A stretch of 10,805 bases of DNA, taken from contig DAOUET010000031.1 of the NCBI GenBank assembly GCA_034430155.1, forward strand, positions 1-10,805. The letters run 5' to 3'. This stretch comes from DAOUET01 sp034430155 (lineage in GTDB: Bacteria; Chloroflexota; Anaerolineae; Anaerolineales; UBA4823). Below, piece after piece: positions 1-6,543 of this stretch. Position 1 is the stretch's first letter. The number at the start of each line of letters is the position of its first letter. The notes under the pieces are model-generated. The model did no database searches and was not told the origin of the DNA. It worked only from the letters and a program-made list of their open reading frames with translations. A program made the position numbers and the translations under genes.

Positions 1-129
1 GATCTATGCCTCGAAATCCATCACAGCGCTTCCTTTCCTAATGGTCAAAGTCGGTTCCAAGGTCATTGAAATTAAGTTCGCGTCCCAGATTTACAGTATT
101 GTAGCAAATAATGCTATTTCCTGGAATAG

Positions 130-158
130 TTGACATCCTACCCGAAGAAGAGTATCCT
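130..158 (+). promoter_or_regulatory. Candidate sigma70 promoter of the xseA operon
   Basis: A perfect -35 hexamer TTGACA (130-135) is followed after 17 bp by TATCCT (153-158). The predicted transcript would begin near 165 and leave a leader of about 45 nt before the xseA start. No gene was recognised in the 211 bases upstream of xseA. No SOS-box palindrome is visible around this promoter. Confidence 0.5.
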
Positions 159-211
159 TTTCTCATCCTAGCATCTTTATGTGCAATCAGTGAAAATAGA
201 TCGTTAATATT

Positions 212-1432
212 ATGAGCCAGTTGTCCTTTTTTCAAGCCTCGACGTGGACTGTAAGCAACCTGACCCGTTATTTACGGCAGCTGCTGGAAAGCGAGGCTCA
301 ATTACAGGATTTATGGGTGCAAGGGGAAGTTTCAAACTTTTCCCGCCCTACTTCCGGGCATCTTTATTTTACTTTAAAGGATGTAGGTGCGTCTCTGAGA
401 TGTGTGATGTGGCGTAACGCAATTACCCGGCAGGCGTTTCTACCGCGAGAGGGGGATGCAATCGAAGCGCACGGCAATATCAGCATCTATGAGGCCAGCG
501 GGCAGTACCAGCTTTATGTAGATTCAATCCGCCCGGCAGGGGAGGGTGCACTTTACCAGGAATTTTTACGCCTGAAGGCGCGCTTAGAAGCGGAAGGGCT
601 TTTTGACGAAAAGTTGAAACAAGCGATCCCGACCTGGCCGCACCGCATCGGGATTGTGACCTCACCAACTGGAGCAGCCTTGAGGGATATGCTGAATACC
701 ATCCAGCGCCGTTTCCCGCTGGTAGAAGTGATCCTAGCTCCGACCCAAGTTCAGGGAGACCAGGCACCCATGGGGATTGTGGCAGCTCTGCAAGCCTTGA
801 ACACGATTGTCAGGCCAGATGTGATAATAGTAGCACGGGGAGGTGGCTCGTTAGAGGATCTGTGGGCATTTAATGATGAACGTGTTGCGCGTGCAATCGC
901 AGCATCAGAAACACCAGTTATCACAGGCATTGGCCATGAAACTGATTTCACGATTGCTGATTTTGCTGCGGATTTGAGAGCGTCCACGCCAACAGCAGCT
1001 GCAGAATTGGCTACTCCTGAGCGGGATGATCTTCTAAGTGCACTATTTGAACAATTAAAGCAAATCCACCGAGGGATGGAATCATATTTGCTAAATTACC
1101 GATGGGAATTGCAGACCTTAATGAACCGTCTTGGGCTTAATTCGCCCATCACGCGCATCCGGGGAGACCGCCAGCGCCTAGATGATCTCACCCGTCGAGC
1201 CAGGGCGGGTTTAGCCCATTATCTTGTTATAAAACGCGCCCATCTTGATGGTTTGAACTACCGGCTTTCTACCCTTAATCCGCTGGCTGTTCTGGGTCGC
1301 GGTTATGCGATAGTCAGCCAAAGGGATGGAAGCCCGGTGCGAAGCGTCCGCCAGGTAGGTCCCAATGAGCCATTAGATGTACGCGTTAGCGATGGTCAGT
1401 TTGGGGTGATTGTTGAGGAGACAGATAAGTAA
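212..1432 (+). CDS. xseA: Exodeoxyribonuclease VII large subunit
   Basis: Catalytic large subunit of exonuclease VII, a cytoplasmic enzyme that degrades single-stranded DNA from both ends and works with many copies of XseB in repair and recombination. The 406-residue product has the family order. An N-terminal OB-fold (about 10-105) includes WVQGEVSNF and SGHLYFTLKD. The catalytic domain follows from about 125, with RIGIVTSPTGAALRDM (145-160), ARGGGSLEDLWAFNDE (208-223) and GHETDFTIADF (241-251). A coiled-coil stretch (about 270-350) comes next, then the C-terminal LGRGYAIV (361-368). The length is slightly below the E. coli protein (about 456), mainly in the C-terminal coiled coil. The ATG at 212 begins with the expected SFFQASTWTVSNLTRYL, although the upstream Shine-Dalgarno is weak. 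The gene leads an operon that includes xseB, but the two are separated by an unrelated reading frame. Identification is secure. Confidence 0.97.
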   Translation: MSQLSFFQASTWTVSNLTRYLRQLLESEAQLQDLWVQGEVSNFSRPTSGHLYFTLKDVGASLRCVMWRNAITRQAFLPREGDAIEAHGNISIYEASGQYQLYVDSIRPAGEGALYQEFLRLKARLEAEGLFDEKLKQAIPTWPHRIGIVTSPTGAALRDMLNTIQRRFPLVEVILAPTQVQGDQAPMGIVAALQALNTIVRPDVIIVARGGGSLEDLWAFNDERVARAIAASETPVITGIGHETDFTIADFAADLRASTPTAAAELATPERDDLLSALFEQLKQIHRGMESYLLNYRWELQTLMNRLGLNSPITRIRGDRQRLDDLTRRARAGLAHYLVIKRAHLDGLNYRLSTLNPLAVLGRGYAIVSQRDGSPVRSVRQVGPNEPLDVRVSDGQFGVIVEETDK

Positions 1433-1439
1433 GTTTACG

Positions 1440-1991
1440 ATGGCCTCCACTAATTCTTCTGAGGTGATGCCATGCCCCAATTGTGGGGTGGAGGTAGGGT
1501 CAAGAGATACCTGCCCAGCCTGTGGGGCGCCAATTGCTCCTCTTTTGGAAGAACCGGACCAAACTCGGTGGGATGAGATGTCGCGGTTAATCGAATCAAA
1601 TAACCAGAACCTGGTAAGTGCTGGTATACGCGCAGCCGAATCGGCTTTTGGATTGGGGTGTTTTCTCGGCGCAATGATGGGCATGGTGTTGTTGGTGATC
1701 GTTTTCGCCTTGGGATCAAGAAACTGGATCCTGATAGGTATCCTGGGGATGGTAGCGTCGATAATCGCAGTGGGCGCTGCCGTGGGGATTTCTACGCGAG
1801 CGAAATCTGCGACTATAAATAAAGCCTACGAGCGAAGCGCCAAACACGAAATCGAACGATTTGTACTGGTTAACCATCTAGGCCGTCTTGAGTTTGATTC
1901 ACTGGCTGATCAAGTCTTGTCGAAGGAAGCGCCTCTACGAAAATATCTCAGGTTATCTAATACGCCTGAGACAGGGGCGGCAGAGGAGTAG
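1440..1991 (+). CDS. Zinc-ribbon double-membrane-span protein of unknown function
   Basis: This 183-residue protein is not assigned to a named family. It starts with a small zinc ribbon: C12-P-N-C15 and C25-P-A-C28 form a CXXC-X9-CXXC site. A charged linker (about 35-65) leads to two adjacent hydrophobic segments. The first contains LGCFLGAMMGMVLLVIVF and the second runs from WILIGILGMVA to about VGAAVGI. A charged, probably cytoplasmic tail of about 70 residues follows. The ATG at 1440 is chosen because MASTNSSEVMPCPNC is a natural N-terminus; an in-frame TTG at 1410 lies inside xseA and has no ribosome site. The ATG has only a distant GAGGAG (1415-1420), so coupling to xseA, which ends 7 bp upstream, is likely. 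Its stop overlaps the ribosome site of xseB. The role is unknown, and a link to exonuclease VII is suggested only by position. Confidence 0.8.
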   Translation: MASTNSSEVMPCPNCGVEVGSRDTCPACGAPIAPLLEEPDQTRWDEMSRLIESNNQNLVSAGIRAAESAFGLGCFLGAMMGMVLLVIVFALGSRNWILIGILGMVASIIAVGAAVGISTRAKSATINKAYERSAKHEIERFVLVNHLGRLEFDSLADQVLSKEAPLRKYLRLSNTPETGAAEE

Positions 1992-1994
1992 AAA

Positions 1995-2249
1995 ATGGGA
2001 CCAACACCGGGTTTATCCGAAGAAGACAAAGCTTCTATCGAAGCATTGACATACGAACAGGCATTTGCTGAACTGCAAGCCATCGTGGCAGATCTTGAGT
2101 CAGATGAGCATACCCTGGATGAGGCATTGGCGCTTTTCGAGCGAGGCCAAGTCTTGGCACACCATTGTACGGATTTGCTGGATCAAGCCGACCTTAAAAT
2201 TAAACAACTGTCAGGCGAAGAGCTGGTAGATTTCGAACCAGAAGCCTGA
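1995..2249 (+). CDS. xseB: Exodeoxyribonuclease VII small subunit
   Basis: Small subunit of exonuclease VII, a short helical hairpin that binds the coiled-coil part of XseA and controls its nuclease activity. The 84-residue length is normal. The diagnostic N-terminal motif LTYEQAFAELQAIVADLE (18-35) is followed by the second helix with LDEALALFERGQVLAHHC (41-58) and the usual acidic end. The ATG at 1995 is preceded by AGAGGAG (1982-1988), spacing 6, which lies across the end of the previous gene and indicates tight translational coupling. In many bacteria xseB follows xseA directly; here the zinc-ribbon gene sits between them. Confidence 0.95.
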   Translation: MGPTPGLSEEDKASIEALTYEQAFAELQAIVADLESDEHTLDEALALFERGQVLAHHCTDLLDQADLKIKQLSGEELVDFEPEA

Positions 2250-2284
2250 ATATTGTATGAAGCGATGAAGTCATGGGATAGTGG

Positions 2285-2737
2285 ATGAGCGTCCTTGAAG
2301 TTTTCAACAACCGGGTGCTGATGGTGGGATTGATCGCCTGGGGTTTGGCACAGGTGATCAAGGTGCCTTTAAACTATTTTACAAAGAGATACTGGGATTG
2401 GGCATTGTTGCTAAAAGCTGGAGGCATGCCCAGCTCACACTCCGCCTTGGTAGCAGGGATAGCCCACTCGATCGGTTTACACCTGGGTTTTAACACGCCA
2501 CTTTATGCTTTAGCTGTGACGATTGCATTGGTCGTTATTTATGACGCAACCGGTATTCGCCGGCAAGCCGGAAAACAGGCAGAGGCCATCAACGAGATCG
2601 TGCGAAAGTTGGCGAGCGGACAGCCTGTACAACAAGAGCATCTTCGTGAAGTATTGGGCCATACCCCCCTTGAAGCGATTAGCGGAATGGTTTTAGGTCT
2701 GGTAGTAGCCCAATTGGCCTGGTATTTTTTAAGGTAA
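2285..2737 (+). CDS. DUF212 / YuiD-type divergent PAP2-like membrane protein
   Basis: A 150-residue integral membrane protein of the DUF212 family (YuiD of Bacillus), annotated as related to acid phosphatase/vanadium-dependent haloperoxidase. The hallmark motifs are present: GGMPSSHSA (46-54) and YDATGIRRQAGKQAE (86-100), then LGHTPLEAISG (124-134). The SSHS and R-R-x-x-G-K-Q pattern resembles part of a PAP2 phosphate-binding site, but substrate and activity are not established for this family. Hydrophobic spans lie near residues 8-28, 52-85 (two passes) and 132-148. It follows xseB by 35 bp on the same strand, so it is probably the last gene of the operon. The ATG at 2285 has only a poor Shine-Dalgarno. 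It converges on murJ with 31 bp between stop codons and no obvious intrinsic terminator. Confidence 0.88.
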   Translation: MSVLEVFNNRVLMVGLIAWGLAQVIKVPLNYFTKRYWDWALLLKAGGMPSSHSALVAGIAHSIGLHLGFNTPLYALAVTIALVVIYDATGIRRQAGKQAEAINEIVRKLASGQPVQQEHLREVLGHTPLEAISGMVLGLVVAQLAWYFLR

Positions 2738-2768
2738 TTAATCTGTTTCGGATAGCATTTGCCAGCGA

Positions 2769-4352
2769 TTAGACGCCCAACAGACGGCGATAGAGCAGTG
2801 CAGCTGCGCCTCTAGCTTCTCTGACGCCCAGGACGAGCGTGGACAGAAGATAAATACTTGCTCCGAGGATGACGCCCATTCCCATAACCAGCCAAACCGC
2901 ATTGTTCCCCATTTGTACTATCCAGAGCCACAATCCAAGAGACATCACCAGGGTGGCAATACCAGCCTGGCCTACGCCTGTCAGGATGTTTTTACCGTCC
3001 AAGCCGTTTAGTCTGCGTCTCATGAGGAACAACAACCCTCCCATCTCCAAGGCAGTTGCCAGCGAGTTCGCCAAAGCCAAGCCACCGTGAGGCGCCAGGC
3101 CAAGCCGGTTGAACAGGGCTGAAAATACCACGCTGAAGAGCAGGTTGAGACTCATTGCCAACACACCTACAAAGACAGGAGTTTTGGTGTCGTGGAGGGC
3201 ATAAAAGGCGCGCGCCATTATCTCCACCACAGAGTGTCCTACAAGACCGACGGCGTACCAAAGAAGAGCCCAAGCCACAAGGTCGGTTGAGTGAGCGTCG
3301 AACTCGCCATGTTGAAGGAAAAAAGAGATGGTAGGGTATCGCAATAGGATCAAGCCCAAGCTGGCAGGCAATGAAAGAAGGATTACGGCACGCAGCGTGC
3401 TGGCCAAAGAAGATCGCATATCTTCCAGGTAGCCGGCAGCTGCCTGGGCTGAAAAGGTAGGTAAGGCAGCGATGGCGATGGCCTGGGCAATCACCACCTG
3501 GGGCATGGTCATGATCATCCAGGCGATCTGAATAGCGGTCTGGCTTCCTTGGGGTTGGGCTAAGGCCAGGATGGTGTTTACTACGAAATTAAGCTGGACG
3601 ACAGCCACACCCAGGACGCGCGGGGCCATAAGGCGACCTACCTGGCGGGTGGCAGGATCGTTCAACCCCAGTGTGAGAGAATAGTGCGCTCTCAATCCTG
3701 GGAGGGCAGGCAGTTGCACGACCAGATGCAAAGCGGAGCCAACAACAGCTCCCCAGGCCAACCCGTAAATGCCCCAACGGGGTACCAACACCAGGACACC
3801 AAAGATCCACCCCAGCCAGTACATGGTGGGGGCTAAAGCGGGCAGTAAGAAAATCTGATGGGAATTGAGAACACCCATCAATAACCCGCTAACGCCAAAG
3901 ATTACGGGTGAGAGCAACAAAATGCGCAATAAGGACACGGTTAAAGCAGATTGGGAGGGATCGAGATGGGGGACAAGAACGTATAGGACATCCCGCACAA
4001 TTTGAGGAGCAAGCAACATGGCAGCCGCGCTGGTTATTATGAGGACAACGACGATTAAATTGGCAATTGATGAAGCTAACTTCCAAGCAGCGTGATGTTC
4101 TCCCTGGCTTATGAATCCGGTAAAAGTGGGGATGAAGGCAGAGGCAAGCGCCCCTCCGGCGACAAGGCTGAAGAGCAGGTCGGGCAGACGGGCCGCGGCA
4201 TTGAAAGCGTCGATCTGGGCTCCAGTGCCGAAAGCGCGCGAAACAAGCACCTGCCGGATTAGTCCGGTCAGGTTACTCAAAACAAAAGCTGCCATTACCG
4301 TACCCGCGGCGCGGGCGATCTGGCGATTGGCACTACTGGCGATTGTGTTCAC
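2769..4352 (-). CDS. murJ: Lipid II flippase MurJ (MviN family)
   Basis: Polytopic inner-membrane protein of the MOP superfamily that moves lipid II across the cytoplasmic membrane during peptidoglycan synthesis. The 527-residue product is close to the usual length and hydrophobic throughout, consistent with 14 spans. The N-terminus carries the family signature: GLIRQVLVSRAFGTG (30-44), then D48-A-F, RLPDLLF (55-61) and GGALASAFIPTF (66-77). By hand alignment, E. coli Arg24 and Asp39 are kept (R33, D48). Positions equivalent to E. coli Arg18 and Arg52 appear to be Asn27 and Phe61. The AGGALASAFIP form resembles non-proteobacterial members, so this may be lineage variation. The start is a GTG with no Shine-Dalgarno; an internal Met20 is an alternative. 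The gene is alone on the minus strand. Confidence 0.93.
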   Translation of the reverse strand: MNTIASSANRQIARAAGTVMAAFVLSNLTGLIRQVLVSRAFGTGAQIDAFNAAARLPDLLFSLVAGGALASAFIPTFTGFISQGEHHAAWKLASSIANLIVVVLIITSAAAMLLAPQIVRDVLYVLVPHLDPSQSALTVSLLRILLLSPVIFGVSGLLMGVLNSHQIFLLPALAPTMYWLGWIFGVLVLVPRWGIYGLAWGAVVGSALHLVVQLPALPGLRAHYSLTLGLNDPATRQVGRLMAPRVLGVAVVQLNFVVNTILALAQPQGSQTAIQIAWMIMTMPQVVIAQAIAIAALPTFSAQAAAGYLEDMRSSLASTLRAVILLSLPASLGLILLRYPTISFFLQHGEFDAHSTDLVAWALLWYAVGLVGHSVVEIMARAFYALHDTKTPVFVGVLAMSLNLLFSVVFSALFNRLGLAPHGGLALANSLATALEMGGLLFLMRRRLNGLDGKNILTGVGQAGIATLVMSLGLWLWIVQMGNNAVWLVMGMGVILGASIYLLSTLVLGVREARGAAALLYRRLLGV

Positions 4353-4360
4353 GGAACCAG

Positions 4361-4389
4361 ATTATATCAAGGTAGAAGTTGAATCCAAG
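4361..4389 (-). promoter_or_regulatory. Extended -10 promoter of murJ, possibly giving a leaderless mRNA
   Basis: On the minus strand TGATATAAT (4369 down to 4361) is a consensus extended -10 element (TG-n-TATAAT). A poor -35, TTGGAT (4388-4383), lies 16 bp upstream. Only eight bases separate the -10 box from the GTG at 4352, so transcription should begin at or within about three bases of the start codon. Confidence 0.55.
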
Positions 4390-4826
4390 GGGGGAGTCCA
4401 GGGTAGTCGAACGCTCATCGATCCCAGGGCAACTATTGCCATCTTGCTTGACTCTTACTGACCCGAACCTCCCCGAGGAGAGCCAGGCCAGAACAGCACT
4501 TTGGAGGAACATGGTACTGTTGATGCGGTTCGATTCCATGGCAGACTGGGCGCGCAAGTTTTGGTTCTAGAGGATATAAGCGAAAGCGGTGTTTCTTTGA
4601 GATAAACAGGCTTTGATAGCCCAATTGCCGAGGCTAAGGGTTGGGAAGACTCTGCGGTGAATTACCCCAAACCAGGAGCAAGGATGCCTCGATAGCCATG
4701 CAAAGTGGAGTGTTGGTTTGATTTTAGAAAACCACCTATGCCGCAATCTTAGCAGAACCCCAGCTGCCCTTCAATTGACGGAGAGATTATAGCATGTTCT
4801 CCTGCGGGGACCCTCAAAAATGAATC
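4390..4826. other. Intergenic region without a recognisable gene
   Basis: This stretch lies between the divergent murJ and ATL promoters. Short open frames exist on both strands (for example 4379-4570 on the plus strand), but their translations have no family motifs, no good ribosome sites and no consistent codon use, so none is called. Small inverted repeats are present, such as GGCAA-CTA-TTGCC (4428-4440), but none looks like a terminator with a T-tract. A T-arm-like GGTTCGATTCC near 4529 does not belong to a foldable tRNA. Confidence 0.55.
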
Positions 4827-4855
4827 TTGACATAGAACACTTGTTCGGTTATATT
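4827..4855 (+). promoter_or_regulatory. Consensus sigma70 promoter of the ATL operon
   Basis: TTGACA (4827-4832) and TATATT (4850-4855) are separated by exactly 17 bp, making this the strongest promoter match in the window. Transcription should begin near 4862, giving a leader of about 93 nt before the ATL start. The ribosome site AAAGGAG (4941-4947) lies 7 bp before the ATG at 4955. The spacer holds the SOS-box-like palindrome annotated separately. Confidence 0.75.
4835..4846 (+). promoter_or_regulatory. LexA/SOS-box-like operator
   Basis: GAACACTTGTTC is a palindrome with arms GAACA and TGTTC. It fits the GAAC-N4-GTTC core of the LexA box known from Gram-positive bacteria (Bacillus CGAAC-RNRY-GTTYG; similar in actinobacteria), with one mismatch in the central RNRY. 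It sits between the -35 and -10 boxes, the typical place for a repressor that blocks polymerase, and the first gene downstream belongs to a DNA-repair family. LexA binding is an inference. Confidence 0.62.
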
Positions 4856-4954
4856 TATGCATATCAAGGAGTCGCCAATCCCCGGATGTTACAATTGAAA
4901 ACAAAACACCTTCTCCGTAATCTGAGGAGGAGATTGAGGTAAAGGAGCCGGAAA

Positions 4955-5350
4955 ATGTCTAAAAAGTTTACTTCTCCACCAAACAAGCAAGCCTTCATTG
5001 CGATGGTTTGGGAGGTCGTGCGAGATATTCCCAAGGGACAAGTAACTACTTATGGCAAAATCGCTGCGCTAATGCCACCACCAGAAGGGATGAATTTAAA
5101 AGATTATGGAGCTTGGGGAGCGCGCTGGGTAGGAGGCGCCATGGCAAATTGCCCTGTTAATGTACCCTGGCATCGGGTGATCAATTCCCAAGGAAAAATC
5201 AGCCTGCGTAAAGGCGGCGGTCACCTGCGACAACGCGAATTACTGGAAGCAGAGGGGATAGTTTTCGATCAGAAGGACAGGATCGATCTCGACCGATTCG
5301 GTTGGAAAGGGTTATCAAGTAAATGGTTAGAGAAACACGGCTTACTCTGA
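4955..5350 (+). CDS. Alkyltransferase-like (ATL) protein, MGMT fold without the catalytic cysteine
   Basis: A 131-residue member of the MGMT/ATL family, which binds O6-alkylguanine in DNA. The helix-turn-helix DNA-binding domain includes VTTYGKIAALM (30-40), the arginine-finger region GARWVGGAM (55-63, finger R57) and the active-site motif PWHRVINSQGKIS (71-83). In true methyltransferases this motif is PCHRV; here Trp72 replaces the acceptor cysteine, the hallmark of ATL proteins. Known ATLs cannot repair the base themselves but flag lesions for nucleotide excision repair. About ten extra residues (PPPEGMNLKDYGAWG) lie between the TYGKIA helix and the arginine finger. No N-terminal ribonuclease-like domain is present. 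The start has an excellent ribosome site (AAAGGAG, spacing 7). It is first in an operon below an SOS-box-like promoter, which suits induction by DNA damage. Confidence 0.9.
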   Translation: MSKKFTSPPNKQAFIAMVWEVVRDIPKGQVTTYGKIAALMPPPEGMNLKDYGAWGARWVGGAMANCPVNVPWHRVINSQGKISLRKGGGHLRQRELLEAEGIVFDQKDRIDLDRFGWKGLSSKWLEKHGLL

Positions 5351-5365
5351 CCCTTGGAGGATAAA

Positions 5366-6205
5366 ATGTTCAAACATCAAGTGAAACAACATCATGTAAA
5401 CCCAAGATTTCGCGCTTATGGCAAAGCTCGGATTGATATTGCTAAACGGGCACGAAATCAAGCTGATTGGTTTGAGCTGTGGAAAAATCCTACCAATTCG
5501 TTCCCTTTCGCGTGGGGTGAAAATTGGAAGCAATGCGTGGAATACAAAGTAGAGGACTTTGCAGCGGAAGTGGGTTTTTACACCGATATTCTGGGATTAC
5601 CGGTCAACGCTTTCGATCCAGATTATGCCATGTTTACCAGCCCGAACAAGGAATTTTACTTTTCAATCGTGCCTACTCTCGAAGGTGAATACAGCACCTC
5701 ACCGGAGGCTCTGCGCATACAATTCATGGTGATGGATCTATTAGAGACTGTAGAGGAGCTGCAGCACCGCGGTGTGGTTTTCGAACAGCTACCTCGAGCC
5801 TGCCAAGAGGGATCTTCTCTATACATTGGATATTTTCGCACACCTCACGGCATATGCATCGACTTGTGGGGTTTTATTGATTCGCAGGAAGATCCAGAAG
5901 ATGAATTCGACCAATCGCATGGTGACCTCCATGAAGCCGATGAAAAGGATAATAAACAGGTTTTCGGGGAGAGCGAGAGCGACAAAAACGCCCAGGGGAT
6001 ATCGGGCGAAAATATACTTAAGCGGCAGAAGCTAGAAGAGAATTTGAACCCGCCCAAGGAAGATGAGCAATTGCATAGAGATGATGGAGATGCGGATGGC
6101 TTCATTGAGACAGAATATGTCGTTGAAGAGGAGGACTCCCCTGAAGAGATCGAGTATTTCAATGAAGACGATCAGGAAAGCTTATGGAAAATAAGATATT
6201 CTTGA
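5366..6205 (+). CDS. VOC/glyoxalase-fold protein with basic N-terminus and long acidic tail
   Basis: A 279-residue protein with three parts (numbering from the ATG at 5366). Residues 1-33 are strongly basic (KHQVKQHHVNPRFRAYGKAR and on). Residues about 56-170 resemble a vicinal-oxygen-chelate (glyoxalase/bleomycin-resistance) domain, with two halves. The first is CVEYKVEDFAAEVGFYTDIL. The second starts at LRIQFMVMDLLETVEEL and includes FRTPHGICIDLWGF. Residues about 173-272 form a low-complexity acidic tail with roughly 37 Asp/Glu in 100. Possible metal ligands (E59, Q119, D166) are plausible but uncertain. The start is the ATG at 5366, 5 bp after GGAGG (5356-5360); the in-frame TTG at 5354 overlaps that ribosome site and is rejected. 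It lies 15 bp after the ATL gene and overlaps the next gene by 22 bp. Substrate unknown; a binding rather than catalytic role is possible. Confidence 0.8.
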   Translation: MFKHQVKQHHVNPRFRAYGKARIDIAKRARNQADWFELWKNPTNSFPFAWGENWKQCVEYKVEDFAAEVGFYTDILGLPVNAFDPDYAMFTSPNKEFYFSIVPTLEGEYSTSPEALRIQFMVMDLLETVEELQHRGVVFEQLPRACQEGSSLYIGYFRTPHGICIDLWGFIDSQEDPEDEFDQSHGDLHEADEKDNKQVFGESESDKNAQGISGENILKRQKLEENLNPPKEDEQLHRDDGDADGFIETEYVVEEEDSPEEIEYFNEDDQESLWKIRYS

Positions 6206-6543
6206 TACATTGGAATGAAGATGAAGCGCAAGAACACGTTCGGCAATTTCAGGATGCGGGTTGGCAGGTAGCTTGGGAATCCAAAGACGGAGCACACGCG
6301 GTTAATGCCATCAAGAATGAAACTCCCCAGGCGATAGTCATTTACCTAACGCGCCTGCCATCACACGGTCGTGAGACAGCGGACTATCTGCAATCACTTA
6401 AAAACACCAGGCACATCCCTATCGTTTTCGTGGATGGGCAAGGGGAAGCTCTGGAGAAAACCAAAGCTAAAGTACCAGAGGCCATTTATACATCTTCAGG
6501 GGAGCTGCAGTCCGTGCTCATTGATTTGGTAAAGGATTATTGA
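6184..6543 (+). CDS. Degenerate CheY-like (pseudo-receiver) protein
   Basis: A 119-residue single-domain protein with the length and pattern of a response-regulator receiver: strand KIFLIHW (4-10), helix EDEAQEHVRQFQDAG, strand WQVAWESKD, helix with AVNAIKNETP, strand AIVIYLTRLP (50-59), helix ETADYLQSLK, strand IPIVFVDG (78-85) and a C-terminal helix. The catalytic residues are lost. The acidic pair after strand 1 is replaced by HWNED, and the phosphoacceptor position four residues before P59 is Leu55. The conserved Thr/Ser after strand 4 is Asp, and the KP motif is missing. Phosphorylation in the usual way is therefore unlikely. The ATG at 6184 lies inside the end of the VOC gene, with AGGAAAG (6174-6180) just upstream, indicating translational coupling and possibly a joint complex. 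There is no output domain. The receiver assignment is made by eye. Confidence 0.72.
   Translation: MENKIFLIHWNEDEAQEHVRQFQDAGWQVAWESKDGAHAVNAIKNETPQAIVIYLTRLPSHGRETADYLQSLKNTRHIPIVFVDGQGEALEKTKAKVPEAIYTSSGELQSVLIDLVKDY

Noticed and set aside
38..235. 65-codon minus-strand reading frame upstream of and overlapping xseA
   Set aside because: It has no recognisable motif or ribosome site, overlaps the xseA start and lies over the likely xseA promoter.
4515..4550. tRNA T-arm-like GGTTCGATTCC
   Set aside because: The flanking bases form only weak or wobble pairs, and no acceptor, D or anticodon arms could be found around it.
4379..4624. Several 63-74 codon frames on both strands of the murJ-ATL intergenic region
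   Set aside because: They overlap one another, lack ribosome sites and give low-complexity or motif-free proteins.
4775..4803. Second TTGACG-type promoter ahead of the ATL operon
   Set aside because: No acceptable -10 box at 16-18 bp; the nearby TTATAG is only about 6 bp away.
4857..4898. Possible 13-codon leader peptide upstream of the ATL gene
   Set aside because: Its ATG lies at or before the predicted transcription start and has no ribosome site.
5845..6162. 105-codon serine-rich minus-strand frame opposite the acidic tail
   Set aside because: It is the complement of the Asp/Glu-rich coding sequence, an expected artefact of GAA/GAT-rich codons.
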